64,000 nucleotides of DNA from Nocardia sp. BMG111209. GTDB taxonomy: Bacteria; Actinomycetota; Actinomycetes; Mycobacteriales; Mycobacteriaceae. Below the pieces are notes generated by a model. It saw nothing but the letters and a program-made list of their open reading frames with translations. It had not been told where the DNA came from and did no database searches. Positions 32,224-42,997 of this stretch are shown piece after piece. The number at the start of each line of letters is the position of its first letter. Within the stretch, counting starts at the first letter, position 1. A program made the translations under genes and the position numbers. The stretch spans positions 930,001 to 994,000 of the forward strand of contig NZ_KB907308.1 in assembly GCF_000381925.1 (NCBI RefSeq), written 5' to 3'.

Positions 32224-33560
32224 ATGGTCGATCCGACCGCAGCGGCGCTGCGCGTGATGCGCCTCCTGCGGGAGGGCCGGATCCGCGAGCCGGCGGTCCG
32301 GACGGATCTGTCGGTACCCGCCGACGGCGCCGAGGAGTTGCAGCGGTCGTGGGACGAAGCGGTGCGCGCGCACGGCCGGATCCTGCGCACCGGTGTGCCG
32401 AGCCGTGATCGGCTGTCGCCCACCGCGATACAGGTGCGGATCCCGTTGTACTGCGAGCAGGGCGGTTTCGGCTTCGGGGCGATGTTCGATCCGGACGACC
32501 GGCTGATCGGGCTGCGGTTGCCGAAGCTGGACTGGGCCGAGCCGTGGCAGCCACCGGATTATGTCGATCCGGAAGCCCTCACCGAGCAGGAGCTGACGAT
32601 CGGCGCCGGACCGTTCGCCGTCCCGGGCACGCTGACCCTGCCCGCGGCTCGCCCGGCGGCTCCGGGCCGAGGACCGGCGGAACCCGGGATCACGACCGCC
32701 GCGATCACCGGATCCGGGATCACGACCGCCTCCGGGCCGGTGCCCGGGGTGGTGCTGCTGACCGGGTCCGGTCCCTGCGATCGGGACTCGACCCTGTCGG
32801 CCTATCCGCGCAACAAGCCCTTCAAGGATCTGGCCTGGAGGCTGGCCGGTCGGGGTATCGCGGTGCTGCGGTACGACAAGGTCGTCCGAACCCACGCCGG
32901 TCGCCTCGACACCGAGAAGTTCACGCTCACAGACGAATACGCGCACGCCGGTCCCGCGATCACCCTGTTGCGGCAGCAGCCCGCGGTGGATCCGAGCCGG
33001 ATCTTCCTGCTCGGGCACAGCCTCGGCGGCTCGATGGCTCCCGGTATCGCGATGGGAGAGCCCGCGATCGCGGGTGTGATCATCCTGGCCGGCGGGGCGC
33101 AGCCACCCCACCACGCGCTGCTGCGACAGTACCGCTACCTGGCGAGCCTGCGCGCCGAACCCGATCCGGACCTGGCGGCACAGCTGGCGGAACTCGCCGA
33201 GCGGGTCGCCCGGTTCGACACCTCGGGGGCCGTGGCCGAACCGCTGCTCCCCGGTGTGCCGCTGCACTATTGGCAGGATTGGATAGCGCTCGACCCGGTC
33301 GGCACGGCCGCCGCCCTGGACCGCCGGCTGCTCGTCCTGCAGGGCGGCCGCGACTACCAGGTCACCGTCGACGACGATCTCGCGCTGTGGCGGGCCGGAC
33401 TCGCCGGCCGGCCGCATGTCACGATCACCGTGCACGAGGCCGACGACCACCAGTTCTTCCCCGGTTCCGGACGGTCCACACCCGACTCGTATCTGTCCGC
33501 GCAGCATATGGATCCGGCGGTCGTCGCCGAGATCGCCGCGTGGATCGGCGCGCGGCCGGG

Positions 33561-33576
<16 letters not shown>
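32224..33576 (+). CDS. Alpha/beta hydrolase (serine esterase-like) with N-terminal extension
   Basis: The 450-residue protein has a C-terminal alpha/beta-hydrolase domain from about residue 180: GVVLLTGSGPCDRDST, GIAVLRYDKVVRTH, the nucleophile elbow LGHSLGGSMAPGI, a late acid in LQGGRDYQVT and the His in ADDHQFF. The first 160 residues form a separate alpha/beta segment, probably a substrate cap. This matches actinobacterial proteins annotated as alpha/beta fold family hydrolases of unknown substrate. A short tandem DNA repeat encodes ITTA..ITGSGITTASG at about residues 157-173. It follows the RibD-like gene by one base and overlaps the UvrA-like gene by 16 bases tail to tail. Confidence 0.82.
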
Positions 33577-35951
<2,375 letters not shown>

Positions 35952-36044
35952 CATCTCTCCTCTGTCTGTTCGGACCCAACCATAGGCCGTGACCCGGACA
36001 CATTCCGCGCCGGGAACGTGTCCGCGCAGGTCACGGTGCTCGAA

Positions 36045-36455
36045 TCAGCCGACCTGGTTGATCCGGATCAGATTGCCCGCCGGATCGCGGAACGCGGCGT
36101 CGCGCACACCGTACGGCTGGTCGGTGGGTTCCTGCACCACCTCGGCGCCGCCGGCCTGCAGGGTGTCGAAGGCGGCGTCGAGGTCCGGCACCGCGAGGGT
36201 GATGCGGCCGTAGGTGCCCTTCGCCATCATCTCGGTGATGGTGCCGCGTTCGGCCTCGGTGACGCCGGGATCGGCGGCCGGCGGATACAGCACGATCGAG
36301 GTGCCGGGCTGCCCGGCCGGGCCCACGGTGATCCAGTGCATGCCGTTGTAGCCGACGTCGTTGCGCACCTCGAAGCCGAGCAGATCGTGATAAAAGGCCA
36401 GCGTGGCCTTCGGGTCCTCGTGCGGGAGGAAGGTCGATGCGATGGTGATGTCCAT
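36045..36455 (-). CDS. VOC-superfamily (glyoxalase/bleomycin-resistance fold) protein
   Basis: The 136-residue protein has the paired beta-alpha-beta-beta-beta modules of the VOC fold: ASTFLPHEDPKATLAFYHDLLGFEVRNDVGYNGMHWITVGP and, in the second half, RITLAVPDLDAAFDTLQAGGAEVVQEPTDQPYGVRDAAFRDPAGNLIRINQ. Candidate metal ligands are His/Glu at usual places but not complete by eye, so it may bind a ligand without catalysis. ATG at 36455 fits the family. A hairpin (36511-36541) separates it from the RibD-like gene upstream. Confidence 0.85.
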   Translation of the reverse strand: MDITIASTFLPHEDPKATLAFYHDLLGFEVRNDVGYNGMHWITVGPAGQPGTSIVLYPPAADPGVTEAERGTITEMMAKGTYGRITLAVPDLDAAFDTLQAGGAEVVQEPTDQPYGVRDAAFRDPAGNLIRINQVG

Positions 36456-36510
36456 GCCGACGACGCTAGGCGCGGCCGACCGGCCCGTGCTTCTCGATTC
36501 CTGATCGGTT

Positions 36511-36541
36511 CGGCCGTGCCCGCCGGGGACGGGCACGGCCG
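36511..36541 (-). terminator. 12-bp-stem terminator after the RibD-like gene
   Basis: CGGCCGTGCCCG (36511-36522) and CGGGCACGGCCG (36530-36541) pair perfectly around a 7-base loop, starting eight bases beyond the stop of the 36549-37133 gene. It is a strong intrinsic-type hairpin on the minus strand. Confidence 0.75.
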
Positions 36542-36548
36542 GTTCCGG

Positions 36549-37133
36549 TCAGGCGGCCCGCTCCGGCCGGTAGGTGTGCAGGGCGAGGGTGTTCCCGATC
36601 GCGCGGGTCGTGACGAGCCGCAGCGGCCGGGTCGCGGGCCCGATCCGGTCGAACCAGCGTTCACCGGCGCCGAGCAGGTACGGGAAGGTGGTCAGCCGCA
36701 GTTCGTCGACCAGGTCGTGCGCCAGCAGCGACTGCACCAGCTGCCGGCTGCCGTAGACCACGATCTCACCGTCGACCCGCTGCTTCAGGGCCGAAACCTC
36801 CTCCACCACTTCACCTTTCACCACCTCCACATTCATCCAGTCGGGTCCGTCGAGGGCCGCGGAGGCCACGACGTACTTGGGCAACTCCCGCAGCCGGTCC
36901 GCCCAGTCGCCCGGACGGGCCGCCCACCGGCCGGCGAACCAGGTGTAGGTGCGGCGACCCAGCAGCAGCGCCGCGGCCGCGCGCGCCTCCGCGTACTCGA
37001 TCGCGGACCATTCGTCGCGATCGGCCCCGCCGAAGTGGGTGAACCAGCCACCGAGCGCGAAGCCCTCGTCACCGGTCGGGTCCTGCACCACCCCGTCGAG
37101 GGTGACGTTCTCGCTGACGACGATTGTTCCCAT
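36549..37133 (-). CDS. RibD/dihydrofolate-reductase-like family protein
   Basis: The 194-residue protein begins GTIVVSENVTLDGVVQDPTG, then has LLLGRRTYTWFAGRWAARPGDWADRL, PKYVVASAALDGPDWMNVEVV, GEIVVYGSRQLVQSLLAHDLVDELRLTTFPYLLGAG and a closing strand. This is the common actinobacterial dihydrofolate reductase family protein, an NADPH-type reductase of unknown substrate. It is divergent from an ECF sigma-factor gene across 147 bases. Such pairs (ECF41-type sigma factor plus RibD-like or YCII proteins) recur in actinobacteria, so the sigma factor may drive this gene. ATG at 37133 is preceded by AGGAG. Confidence 0.88.
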   Translation of the reverse strand: MGTIVVSENVTLDGVVQDPTGDEGFALGGWFTHFGGADRDEWSAIEYAEARAAAALLLGRRTYTWFAGRWAARPGDWADRLRELPKYVVASAALDGPDWMNVEVVKGEVVEEVSALKQRVDGEIVVYGSRQLVQSLLAHDLVDELRLTTFPYLLGAGERWFDRIGPATRPLRLVTTRAIGNTLALHTYRPERAA

Positions 37134-37280
37134 GTTCGATCTCCTTCATCGTTGTGGTCCTACGAGGAGGCAGAAACCGGCGAGCCCGGAAATCGGCCGG
37201 TCCGCGAGCGACCGATTCGCGGCCCGGCCGGTGTCCATATCGGAGGCGCAGGTCGACAGCGCAGGAAGAGGTGACGCACG

Positions 37281-38264
37281 ATGGTGACCGGTGAATTGCT
37301 GACGCGGGCGCGGGCCGGGGACGGTGAGGCGTTCCGGCAGCTGACCGACCCGTTCCGGCGGGAATTGCAGGTGCACTGCTACCGCATGCTCGGGTCGTTG
37401 CAGGACGCCGAGGACGCGTTGCAGGACACCCTGCTGGCGGCGTGGCAGGCGCTGGACGGATTCGAGGGGCGGGCCTCGCTGCGCACCTGGCTGTACCGGA
37501 TCGCCACCAACCGCTGCCTCAACGCGCGGCGCGCCGCGAGCCGCCGACCGGCCAAACAGTGGGACATCCCGCACATCGAACCGCCCGAGCCGACCGGATT
37601 CGGCGATATCGTCTGGCTGGAGCCGTTTCCCGACACCCTGCTCGCGGGGCCCGGTCCGGAGGCCGGATACGAACGGCACGAGGCCGTTTCGCTGGCCTTC
37701 GTGACCGCACTGCAGGTGCTGCCGCCGCGGCAGGTCGCGGTCCTGATCCTGCGGGACGTACTCGACTTCCGGGCCACCGAGGTGGCCGACATGCTCGATG
37801 CCAGTGTGGAATCCGTGAACAGCGCGCTCAAACGGGCCCGCGCCGGCGTGCGGCGGAAACTGCGGGCGTCCGATCCGCCGCCCGCGGACTCCCCCGCCGA
37901 GCGCGCGATCGTCGCGAGGTTCACCAGGGCCTGGGAGGCCGCCGACCTCACGGCCCTGGTGGCGTTGCTCACCGACGACGTGTTCATCTCGATGCCGCCG
38001 ATGCCGCTGGAATACGAGGGCCGCGCGGCCGCCGAACGCTTCTGCGGCGCGATCCTCAACGGCGGCAGGCGATTCGATCTGGTGCCGACCCGCGCCAACG
38101 GGCAGCCCGCCTTCGGCACCTATCTGCGCGGCACGACCGGAGTCCGGCACGGGACCGGTCTCTACGTGCTCACGCTGTCCGGCGATCGGATCAGCGGGAT
38201 GGCCCGATTCGAGAATACGGTGCTGCCGTGGTTCGGGCTGCCCCGCTCGCTACCGCAGCGCTGA
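37281..38264 (+). CDS. ECF RNA polymerase sigma factor with SnoaL-like C-terminal domain
   Basis: The 327-residue protein has sigma region 2 (LLTRARAGDGEAFRQLTDPFRRELQVHCYRMLGSLQDAEDALQDTLLAAWQALDGFEG) and region 4 (ALQVLPPRQVAVLILRDVLDFRATEVADMLDASVESVNSALKRARA). It then has a C-terminal domain of about 120 residues of NTF2/SnoaL type (FTRAWEAADLTALVALLTDDVFISMPP). This plan fits the SigG/SigJ-like (TIGR02960) group, where the extra domain takes the place of a separate anti-sigma factor. GAGGTGA precedes ATG at 37281. It is divergent from the RibD-like gene. The ligand sensed by the C-terminal domain is unknown. Confidence 0.9.
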   Translation: MVTGELLTRARAGDGEAFRQLTDPFRRELQVHCYRMLGSLQDAEDALQDTLLAAWQALDGFEGRASLRTWLYRIATNRCLNARRAASRRPAKQWDIPHIEPPEPTGFGDIVWLEPFPDTLLAGPGPEAGYERHEAVSLAFVTALQVLPPRQVAVLILRDVLDFRATEVADMLDASVESVNSALKRARAGVRRKLRASDPPPADSPAERAIVARFTRAWEAADLTALVALLTDDVFISMPPMPLEYEGRAAAERFCGAILNGGRRFDLVPTRANGQPAFGTYLRGTTGVRHGTGLYVLTLSGDRISGMARFENTVLPWFGLPRSLPQR

Positions 38265-38268
38265 CGAA

Positions 38269-38646
38269 TCAGCCACGGCCGTGCCGGGTTTCGTAGGCGG
38301 CCCGCTCGGCCGCCGCCCGCGCGCGCTCGCCGGCGTCGGCCAGTTCGGGGTCCAGGCCGTGCGCGATCAGCCGGTGGCGGCGGTACACGTACATCAGCGC
38401 GATCGTGAAGTAGATCAGCGGCACGTACAGCAGCGCCATCATCGCGAGGCCGATCCAGAGCGGACCGGGGACCAGGAGGAACAGGCACAGCACCGGCAGG
38501 ATCGGCACCATGAAGCGCAGCAGGTAGCGGCGGCCGGCGCCGGGGCCGGTCAAATCCCGCAGCACCCAGTCCGACATCGACGGCGGCAGGGTTGCCCCGA
38601 AGATGTAGCGCGCCCGCGCAATCGGGTTCGGGCTCCGACCAGTCAT
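38269..38646 (-). CDS. DUF5313 membrane protein
   Basis: The 125-residue protein starts TGRSPNPIARARYIFGATLPPSMSDWVLRDLTGPG, the hallmark of DUF5313 (RPxPxxxxxYxxGxxLPxxxxxWVxxDLTGxG). It has two membrane helices (FMVPILPVLCLFLLVPGPLWIGLAMMALLYVPLIYF), then a cytoplasmic tail ending ETRHGRG. The family is restricted to Mycobacteriales and relatives and its function is unknown. AGGAG is five bases before ATG at 38646. It is located just downstream of the OhrR-like MarR gene (8-base gap), so it is probably co-transcribed with it. Confidence 0.8.
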   Translation of the reverse strand: MTGRSPNPIARARYIFGATLPPSMSDWVLRDLTGPGAGRRYLLRFMVPILPVLCLFLLVPGPLWIGLAMMALLYVPLIYFTIALMYVYRRHRLIAHGLDPELADAGERARAAAERAAYETRHGRG

Positions 38647-38654
38647 CTCCACTC

Positions 38655-39140
38655 CTAGTTTTCCGAGACCGGAAGTTCTACGGGCACAGCGTGATTGCGC
38701 ACCGCGGAACGGAGCGCAGCTGTGTTGACCCGGGTGAGGACCTCGCGCAACTCCTCGAGGTCGGCCAGGCTCACGCCCAGCCGTTCGACCACCGCCGGTG
38801 GGATGCGCTCGGCTCGGCGCCGCAGCGCGCGGCCGTCCGCGGTGAGGTCGACCAGCAGGGTGCGCTCGTCGCGCGGATCGCGCCGGCGGGTGATGTACCC
38901 GGCGGATTCGAGCCGCTTCAGCAGCGGCGACAGCGTCGGCGAATCCAGCTGGATCGCCTCCGCGATGGCCTTGACCGACATCGGTGACTCACCCCACAAC
39001 GCCAGCATGACCAGATACTGCGGATGGGTCAGCCCCATCGGCTCCAGCAGCGGCCGGTAGATCGCCAGCACGGACCGGTTGGCCACCGCCAGCGCGAAGC
39101 ACACCTGCTTCTCCAGCCGTAGCGGATCGTCGAACTCCAT
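38655..39140 (-). CDS. MarR-family regulator, OhrR-like
   Basis: The 161-residue protein matches the OhrR group: LRLEKQVCFALAVANRSVLAIYRPLLEPMGLTHPQYLVMLALW has the reactive Cys near the N-terminus (in QVCF) and the Tyr of IYRP expected of organic-peroxide sensors. The winged helix follows (MSVKAIAEAIQLDSPTLSPLLKRLESAGYITRRRDPRDERTLLVDLTADG). ATG at 39140 has GGGAGGTG upstream. Two 17-bp imperfect palindromes in front of the gene fit autoregulation. The usual target, an ohr peroxidase gene, is not next door; the downstream gene encodes DUF5313. Confidence 0.88.
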   Translation of the reverse strand: MEFDDPLRLEKQVCFALAVANRSVLAIYRPLLEPMGLTHPQYLVMLALWGESPMSVKAIAEAIQLDSPTLSPLLKRLESAGYITRRRDPRDERTLLVDLTADGRALRRRAERIPPAVVERLGVSLADLEELREVLTRVNTAALRSAVRNHAVPVELPVSEN

Positions 39141-39170
39141 CACACCTCCCATCGCCACCAACAAAGTACC

Positions 39171-39202
39171 GCACTAATAGTTAATGCACAAACAGTTAGT
39201 GC
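39171..39202. promoter_or_regulatory. Two overlapping MarR operators
   Basis: GCACTAA-TAG-TTAATGC (39171-39187) and GCACAAA-CAG-TTAGTGC (39186-39202) are 17-bp imperfect palindromes, each with 6 of 7 arm positions paired, sharing a GC at the join. They lie 31 bases before the OhrR-like ATG and are the likely autoregulatory site. Confidence 0.75.
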
Positions 39203-39233
39203 ACATACGACCTCTGCCGGATGCACGACGACG

Positions 39234-39271
39234 CCCGAACGAGCCCCTTCCCCGGACGGGACTCGTTCGGG
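39234..39271 (-). terminator. Hairpin after the DUF899 gene
   Basis: CCCGAACGAG (39234-39243) pairs with CTCGTTCGGG (39262-39271), with partial CCC/GGG continuation inside. It begins seven bases beyond the DUF899 stop and likely ends the ArsR operon. Confidence 0.7.
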
Positions 39272-39277
39272 TGCGGC

Positions 39278-40051
39278 TCATTTCACCGGATGGGCACAGC
39301 AGTCCGCCGGCTCCTCGCGCAGCGTGATGCCGGTTCCGGCGGCGCCGTTGAGCTGCACCAGCCAGCCCGGCGCGGCCGACTCGGCGCCGGTGTACTCGTC
39401 GTGCCAGTTCCACCATTCGTACGGCGGCGTCTGCGGATATCCCTCGGGTGAGTCCTCCCACGACTCCTGCCGCCCGAGGGCGGTGATGTCGAGGTAGTCC
39501 CAGGTGCCGCCCATCATCTCGTCGCCGCGGCTGTTGACGAAATAGGTTCGGTAGACGGTGTTCTCGTCGCGGATGAAGGCGTTGGTGCCGTGCCATTCGT
39601 CGACGCCGAAGTCGGCGTCGAATCCGTCGGTGAGCGTGTACCACGGCATCGTCCAGCCCATCCGGTCCCGCACCCGCGCGATATCCGATTGCGGTGCGCG
39701 CGAGACGAAGACGAGCGTGGTGTCGCGCGCGTTGAGGTGCGCGAGATGGGCCACCTGATCGGCGACCATGGAACATCCCCGGCACGGATGCTCCGGCCAG
39801 CCGAACACACCCGGTTCGAAGAAGGCCCGGTAGATCACCAATTGCCGGCGGCCGTGGAACAGGTCGAGCAGGCTCGCCGGTCCCGTCGGCCCCTCGAACA
39901 CATAGGGGTGCTCGATCGGCAGCCACGGCATCCGCCGGCGCTCGGCCGCCAGCGCGTCCCGGGCCCGGGTCATCTCCTTCTCCTTGTCGAGCAGGCGCAG
40001 CCGCGCCGCCTCCCACTCGGTCCGATCGACGATCGGCGGAGTCTTCATCAT
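39278..40051 (-). CDS. DUF899 thioredoxin-fold family protein
   Basis: The 257-residue protein is of the DUF899 family (thioredoxin-like): EWEAARLRLLDKEKEMTRARDALAAERRRMPW, YVFEGPTGPASLLDLFHGRRQLVIYRAFF, HPCRGCSMVADQVAHLAHLNARDTTLVFVSRAP and the C-terminal WDYLDITALGRQESWED. CRGC is a CxxC motif in the thioredoxin-like position, consistent with redox activity. AGGAGG is five bases before ATG at 40051. It is the third gene of an operon with SRPBCC and ArsR genes. DUF899, ArsR and SRPBCC genes often occur together in actinobacteria; their joint role is not known. Confidence 0.88.
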   Translation of the reverse strand: MMKTPPIVDRTEWEAARLRLLDKEKEMTRARDALAAERRRMPWLPIEHPYVFEGPTGPASLLDLFHGRRQLVIYRAFFEPGVFGWPEHPCRGCSMVADQVAHLAHLNARDTTLVFVSRAPQSDIARVRDRMGWTMPWYTLTDGFDADFGVDEWHGTNAFIRDENTVYRTYFVNSRGDEMMGGTWDYLDITALGRQESWEDSPEGYPQTPPYEWWNWHDEYTGAESAAPGWLVQLNGAAGTGITLREEPADCCAHPVK

Positions 40052-40060
40052 CGTTGCCTC

Positions 40061-40414
40061 CTAATCCTTTTCGGCTTCCGGCCGCACCCGGTCGAGATGG
40101 TCTCGCAACGCCCCGAGCGGACCGTCCCAGTCACGCGCCAGCGCGGCCAGGAACTGTTGTGCCACTTGCATGGGCGCGGAATGCACCCGATAGCGCACCC
40201 GGCGCCGCTCCCCCGGTTCCGCGGTCACCAGACCGGCCTCGGACAGCAATGCCAGATGTTTGGTGATCGCCTGCCGGGAGATCGGCAGCCGAGCCGCCAG
40301 ATCCGTTGCGGTGGAGGGTCCTTCGGTTGCCAGCGCGGCGAGGATCGCCCGCCGGCTGGGATCCGCCAGGGCAACGAAGACCTGTTCGGCGATCGCCTCG
40401 GCGTCAGGCCGCAT
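40061..40414 (-). CDS. ArsR-family winged-helix regulator
   Basis: The 117-residue protein has the ArsR fold: VFVALADPSRRAILAALATEGPSTATDLAARLPISRQAITKHLALLSEAGLVTAEPGERRRVRYRV. No Cys cluster for metal sensing is present, so it is the SRPBCC-associated, non-metal type. ATG at 40414 overlaps the stop of the SRPBCC gene by 11 bases. The genes read SRPBCC, ArsR, DUF899, so the regulator is encoded inside the operon it likely controls through the two GCAACC-N4-GGTTGC sites upstream. Confidence 0.9.
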   Translation of the reverse strand: MRPDAEAIAEQVFVALADPSRRAILAALATEGPSTATDLAARLPISRQAITKHLALLSEAGLVTAEPGERRRVRYRVHSAPMQVAQQFLAALARDWDGPLGALRDHLDRVRPEAEKD

Positions 40415-40835
40415 CGAGATACGCGGCCAGCTTGCCGAGCTCACTCCCCCAACCCTGGGTGTTGGACTCGTGCGCCTTCTCGTACGCCTCGTCCGGCAGC
40501 TGCGCGAATCCGGACTCCACCACCGTCAGCCGCGTCCCCGCCCCCACCGGTTCGAGCGTGAACTCGACATAGGTCCGCCGCGGATCGTCGTCCGCCAAAC
40601 CCATGATCTGCCAGGTGTATCCGAACACCCGCGGCTCCTCGACCCGCTCCACCCGCATCCGCACCGCGAACCCCTCCTTCCACGCCAACCGGGCCGGCCC
40701 CCCGGGCCGCAACTCGATCTCCGCCTCATCCCCGAACCACGTCCCCAACCCCTCCGCCGTGGTCAGCGCCTGCCACACCCGAGCCGGCGCATGCGCCAAC
40801 TCCACCGTCCGCTCGATCCGATCCGGAAACCCCAC
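40404..40835 (-). CDS. SRPBCC (START/Aha1-type) ligand-binding protein
   Basis: The 143-residue protein has the AHSA1/SRPBCC pattern: DRIERTVELAHAPARVWQALTTAEGLGTWFGDEAEIELRPGGPARLAW, YTWQIMGLADDDPRRTYVEFTLEPVGAGTRLTVVESGF and a C-terminal helix GWGSELGKLAAYLDAA. It is a hydrophobic-pocket binder, usually paired with an ArsR regulator. GTG at 40835 has GGAGG five bases upstream and is preferred over GTG at 40847. It is the first gene of the ArsR operon; its own translation overlaps the ArsR start. Confidence 0.85.
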   Translation of the reverse strand: MGFPDRIERTVELAHAPARVWQALTTAEGLGTWFGDEAEIELRPGGPARLAWKEGFAVRMRVERVEEPRVFGYTWQIMGLADDDPRRTYVEFTLEPVGAGTRLTVVESGFAQLPDEAYEKAHESNTQGWGSELGKLAAYLDAA

Positions 40836-40853
40836 GAGAACCTCCACTGAGTA

Positions 40854-40894
40854 GCAACCTGACGGTTGCGATACTATTGCAACCACTCGGTTGC
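40854..40894. promoter_or_regulatory. Twin ArsR operators around a -10 element
   Basis: GCAACC-N4-GGTTGC occurs perfectly twice, at 40854-40869 and 40879-40894, 25 bp centre to centre. Between them the minus strand has TAGTAT (a -10-like hexamer). This is the likely autoregulatory region of the SRPBCC-ArsR-DUF899 operon. Confidence 0.85.
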
Positions 40895-41052
40895 GTCAAT
40901 GGACCGGGCCGCTCTCACGACGTGAACCACCGAACCGGCCGGACCCACCGCCGGTCCGGTAGGATTCCCGGGTCAGGTTGCGGCCCGACGGGCTTCTGTG
41001 CCAACGGATATGCCCCACCGCACGAGAATTCGTGCTGCCCGGGGGTATTCTG

Positions 41053-42954
41053 TTGCCGAATCAGGTGTATCGGTCGACCGCAGAAGAGGTTCTCGCTCTG
41101 CCTGCGGACCAACAACTGTCGGCCATCATCGCCGCACATCTGGGCCGCGTCCCCCGCGCGCGACCGACCGCCGAGCAGCGGTCGTGGGATCGGAGCCTGC
41201 CCGCGATCGCCGGTGATCTGGCCGATGTCGGACTCGAGCAGATCGAGATGCTCGTCGAATATCGCCTTCCGTCCTCGAGCCTCCGTCCCGACGTGATCCT
41301 CAGCGGTACCCATCCGCAGACCGGCGCGGACAACTACGTCGTCGTCGAGTTGAAGCAGTGGAGCGCCGCCGAACTCGCGTGGAACAGCGATCGCATCGTG
41401 CGGGTTCCGCGGCTGGCGGGCGAACATCTGCATCCGATCGATCAGGTGCGCGGCTACTGCCGGTACCTTTCCCAATACGTCGACGTTCTCCACGATCGAC
41501 CGGACGCGGTGCACGGAGTCGCCTACCTGCACAACGCCACCGAGAATTCGGTGAGCGCGTTGCGCGTCCGGCAACCGGACGACCGGGGCCGGATGTTCAC
41601 CGGCGAGCAGCGAGACGAATTCCTGACCTACCTGAAGAGCCAATTCGCCCCGGGCTCCGGAACCGGAGCAGCGGATCGGCTGTTGTCCAGCGCCGTGCGT
41701 CCCCGGCCGGACCTGTTCGGCTTCACGAGCGCGGAACTTCGTGCGGCGACCGAATATTCGCTGCTGGGCCGGCAGGAATTGGCCTACGAGGCCGTCATGA
41801 GCATGGTGCGGCGCGCACAGGAGTCCGATGCCAAGAGCGTCGTGATCGTCACCGGCGGACCCGGTAGCGGTAAGAGCATCATCGCGGTGTCGTTGCTGGC
41901 CGAACTGCATCGACAGGGATTGCGGGTGGCGCACGCGACCGGCTCGTCCGCATTCACCGAATCGCTGCGGAAGTTTCCCGGACGGGGGTCGAAGGAACTC
42001 CAGACCCTCTTCCAGTATTTCCGGACCTTCGCCGACTATCGGCGGAACCAGCTGGACGTGCTGATCTGCGATGAGGCGCACCGCATCCGGGAAGTCTCGA
42101 CGAACCGGTTCACCCCGAAACAGCAGCGCACGAAGCGACCTCAGGTCGATGAACTGATGGCGGCCGCGCGGGTGCCGGTGTTCCTGCTCGACGAACATCA
42201 GGTGGTCCGGCCGGGCGAGGTCGGCACTGTCCACGAGATCCGTTCGCACGCAGCGCGATCCGATTATGTCGTACACCACATCGAACTCGACGGCCAGTTC
42301 CGTTGCGGTGGTAGCGCCGCCTACGACGAGTGGGTGCTGCGCCTGCTCGATCTCCGGGCCGGCGGCCCGACGGCCTGGCCCGGCGATCCCGCCTTCGAGA
42401 TCCGGATCGCCCCGTCACCGCGGGAGATGGAGAACTTCTTGCGGGACAAGAACTCCGACGGCTGGACCGCTCGTATCGCCGCCGGGTACTGCTGGCCCTG
42501 GAGTTCCCCCGAACCCGACGGCACGCTGGTGAACGACGTGGTCATCGGCGACTGGTCGATGCCGTGGAACCTCCGCGGCATCCGGGCCGTCGGCGATGCG
42601 CCGCCGAGCCCGGTGTGGGCCTCCGATCCCAGGGGGTTCGGCCAGGTCGGATGCATCTATACGGCACAGGGTTTCGAGTACGACTGGGCCGGGGTGATCA
42701 TCGGACCGGATCTGGTCGTCCGCAACGGTCACCTCGTGAGTGTCCGCGAGGGCAACCAGGACAAGGCGTTGAAGCACACCAAGTCGAATCCGGTGTCGGA
42801 CGAGACCTTCGACAAGTCGATCCGGAACATCTACAAGGTGCTGCTCACCCGGGGGATGCGGGGCGTCGTGATCCATGCGGTCGATGCCGAGACGCAGGAA
42901 TTCCTGACCGGGCTGGTGGAGCCCGCCGGGTCGGGCGGAAACCTGGGCCGGTAG
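41053..42954 (+). CDS. PD-(D/E)XK nuclease fused to a DUF2075-type helicase
   Basis: The protein of about 633 residues joins two enzymatic modules. Residues 65-135 show a PD-(D/E)XK nuclease core: Asp80 in LRPDVILSG, Glu99-x-Lys101 in VVVELKQW, then Gln and Tyr of IDQVRGYCRY (QxxxY). From about 260 there is a superfamily-1-like DUF2075 helicase/ATPase: Walker A GGPGSGKS (268-275), Walker B LICDEAH (340-341 acid pair), LDEHQVVRPGE, a Arg-containing HHIELDGQFRCGG block and a C-terminal FEYDWAGVIIG...LLTRGMRGVVIH. The TTG start fits the family N-terminus (VYRSTAEEVL); starts at 40978 or 41032 are possible. It is alone, between an ArsR operon and an unknown gene. A role in foreign-DNA defence or DNA repair is inferred. 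Confidence 0.82.
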   Translation: MPNQVYRSTAEEVLALPADQQLSAIIAAHLGRVPRARPTAEQRSWDRSLPAIAGDLADVGLEQIEMLVEYRLPSSSLRPDVILSGTHPQTGADNYVVVELKQWSAAELAWNSDRIVRVPRLAGEHLHPIDQVRGYCRYLSQYVDVLHDRPDAVHGVAYLHNATENSVSALRVRQPDDRGRMFTGEQRDEFLTYLKSQFAPGSGTGAADRLLSSAVRPRPDLFGFTSAELRAATEYSLLGRQELAYEAVMSMVRRAQESDAKSVVIVTGGPGSGKSIIAVSLLAELHRQGLRVAHATGSSAFTESLRKFPGRGSKELQTLFQYFRTFADYRRNQLDVLICDEAHRIREVSTNRFTPKQQRTKRPQVDELMAAARVPVFLLDEHQVVRPGEVGTVHEIRSHAARSDYVVHHIELDGQFRCGGSAAYDEWVLRLLDLRAGGPTAWPGDPAFEIRIAPSPREMENFLRDKNSDGWTARIAAGYCWPWSSPEPDGTLVNDVVIGDWSMPWNLRGIRAVGDAPPSPVWASDPRGFGQVGCIYTAQGFEYDWAGVIIGPDLVVRNGHLVSVREGNQDKALKHTKSNPVSDETFDKSIRNIYKVLLTRGMRGVVIHAVDAETQEFLTGLVEPAGSGGNLGR

Positions 42955-42997
42955 GGGGCCGGTGCGAACGGAAGGGGTTGGGGCGGGGCGGTTGTGG

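Noticed and set aside
40879..40894. GCAACC-N4-GGTTGC as a tRNA-like or attachment site
   Set aside because: No tRNA fold or integrase gene is nearby; the second copy and ArsR gene explain it as an operator.
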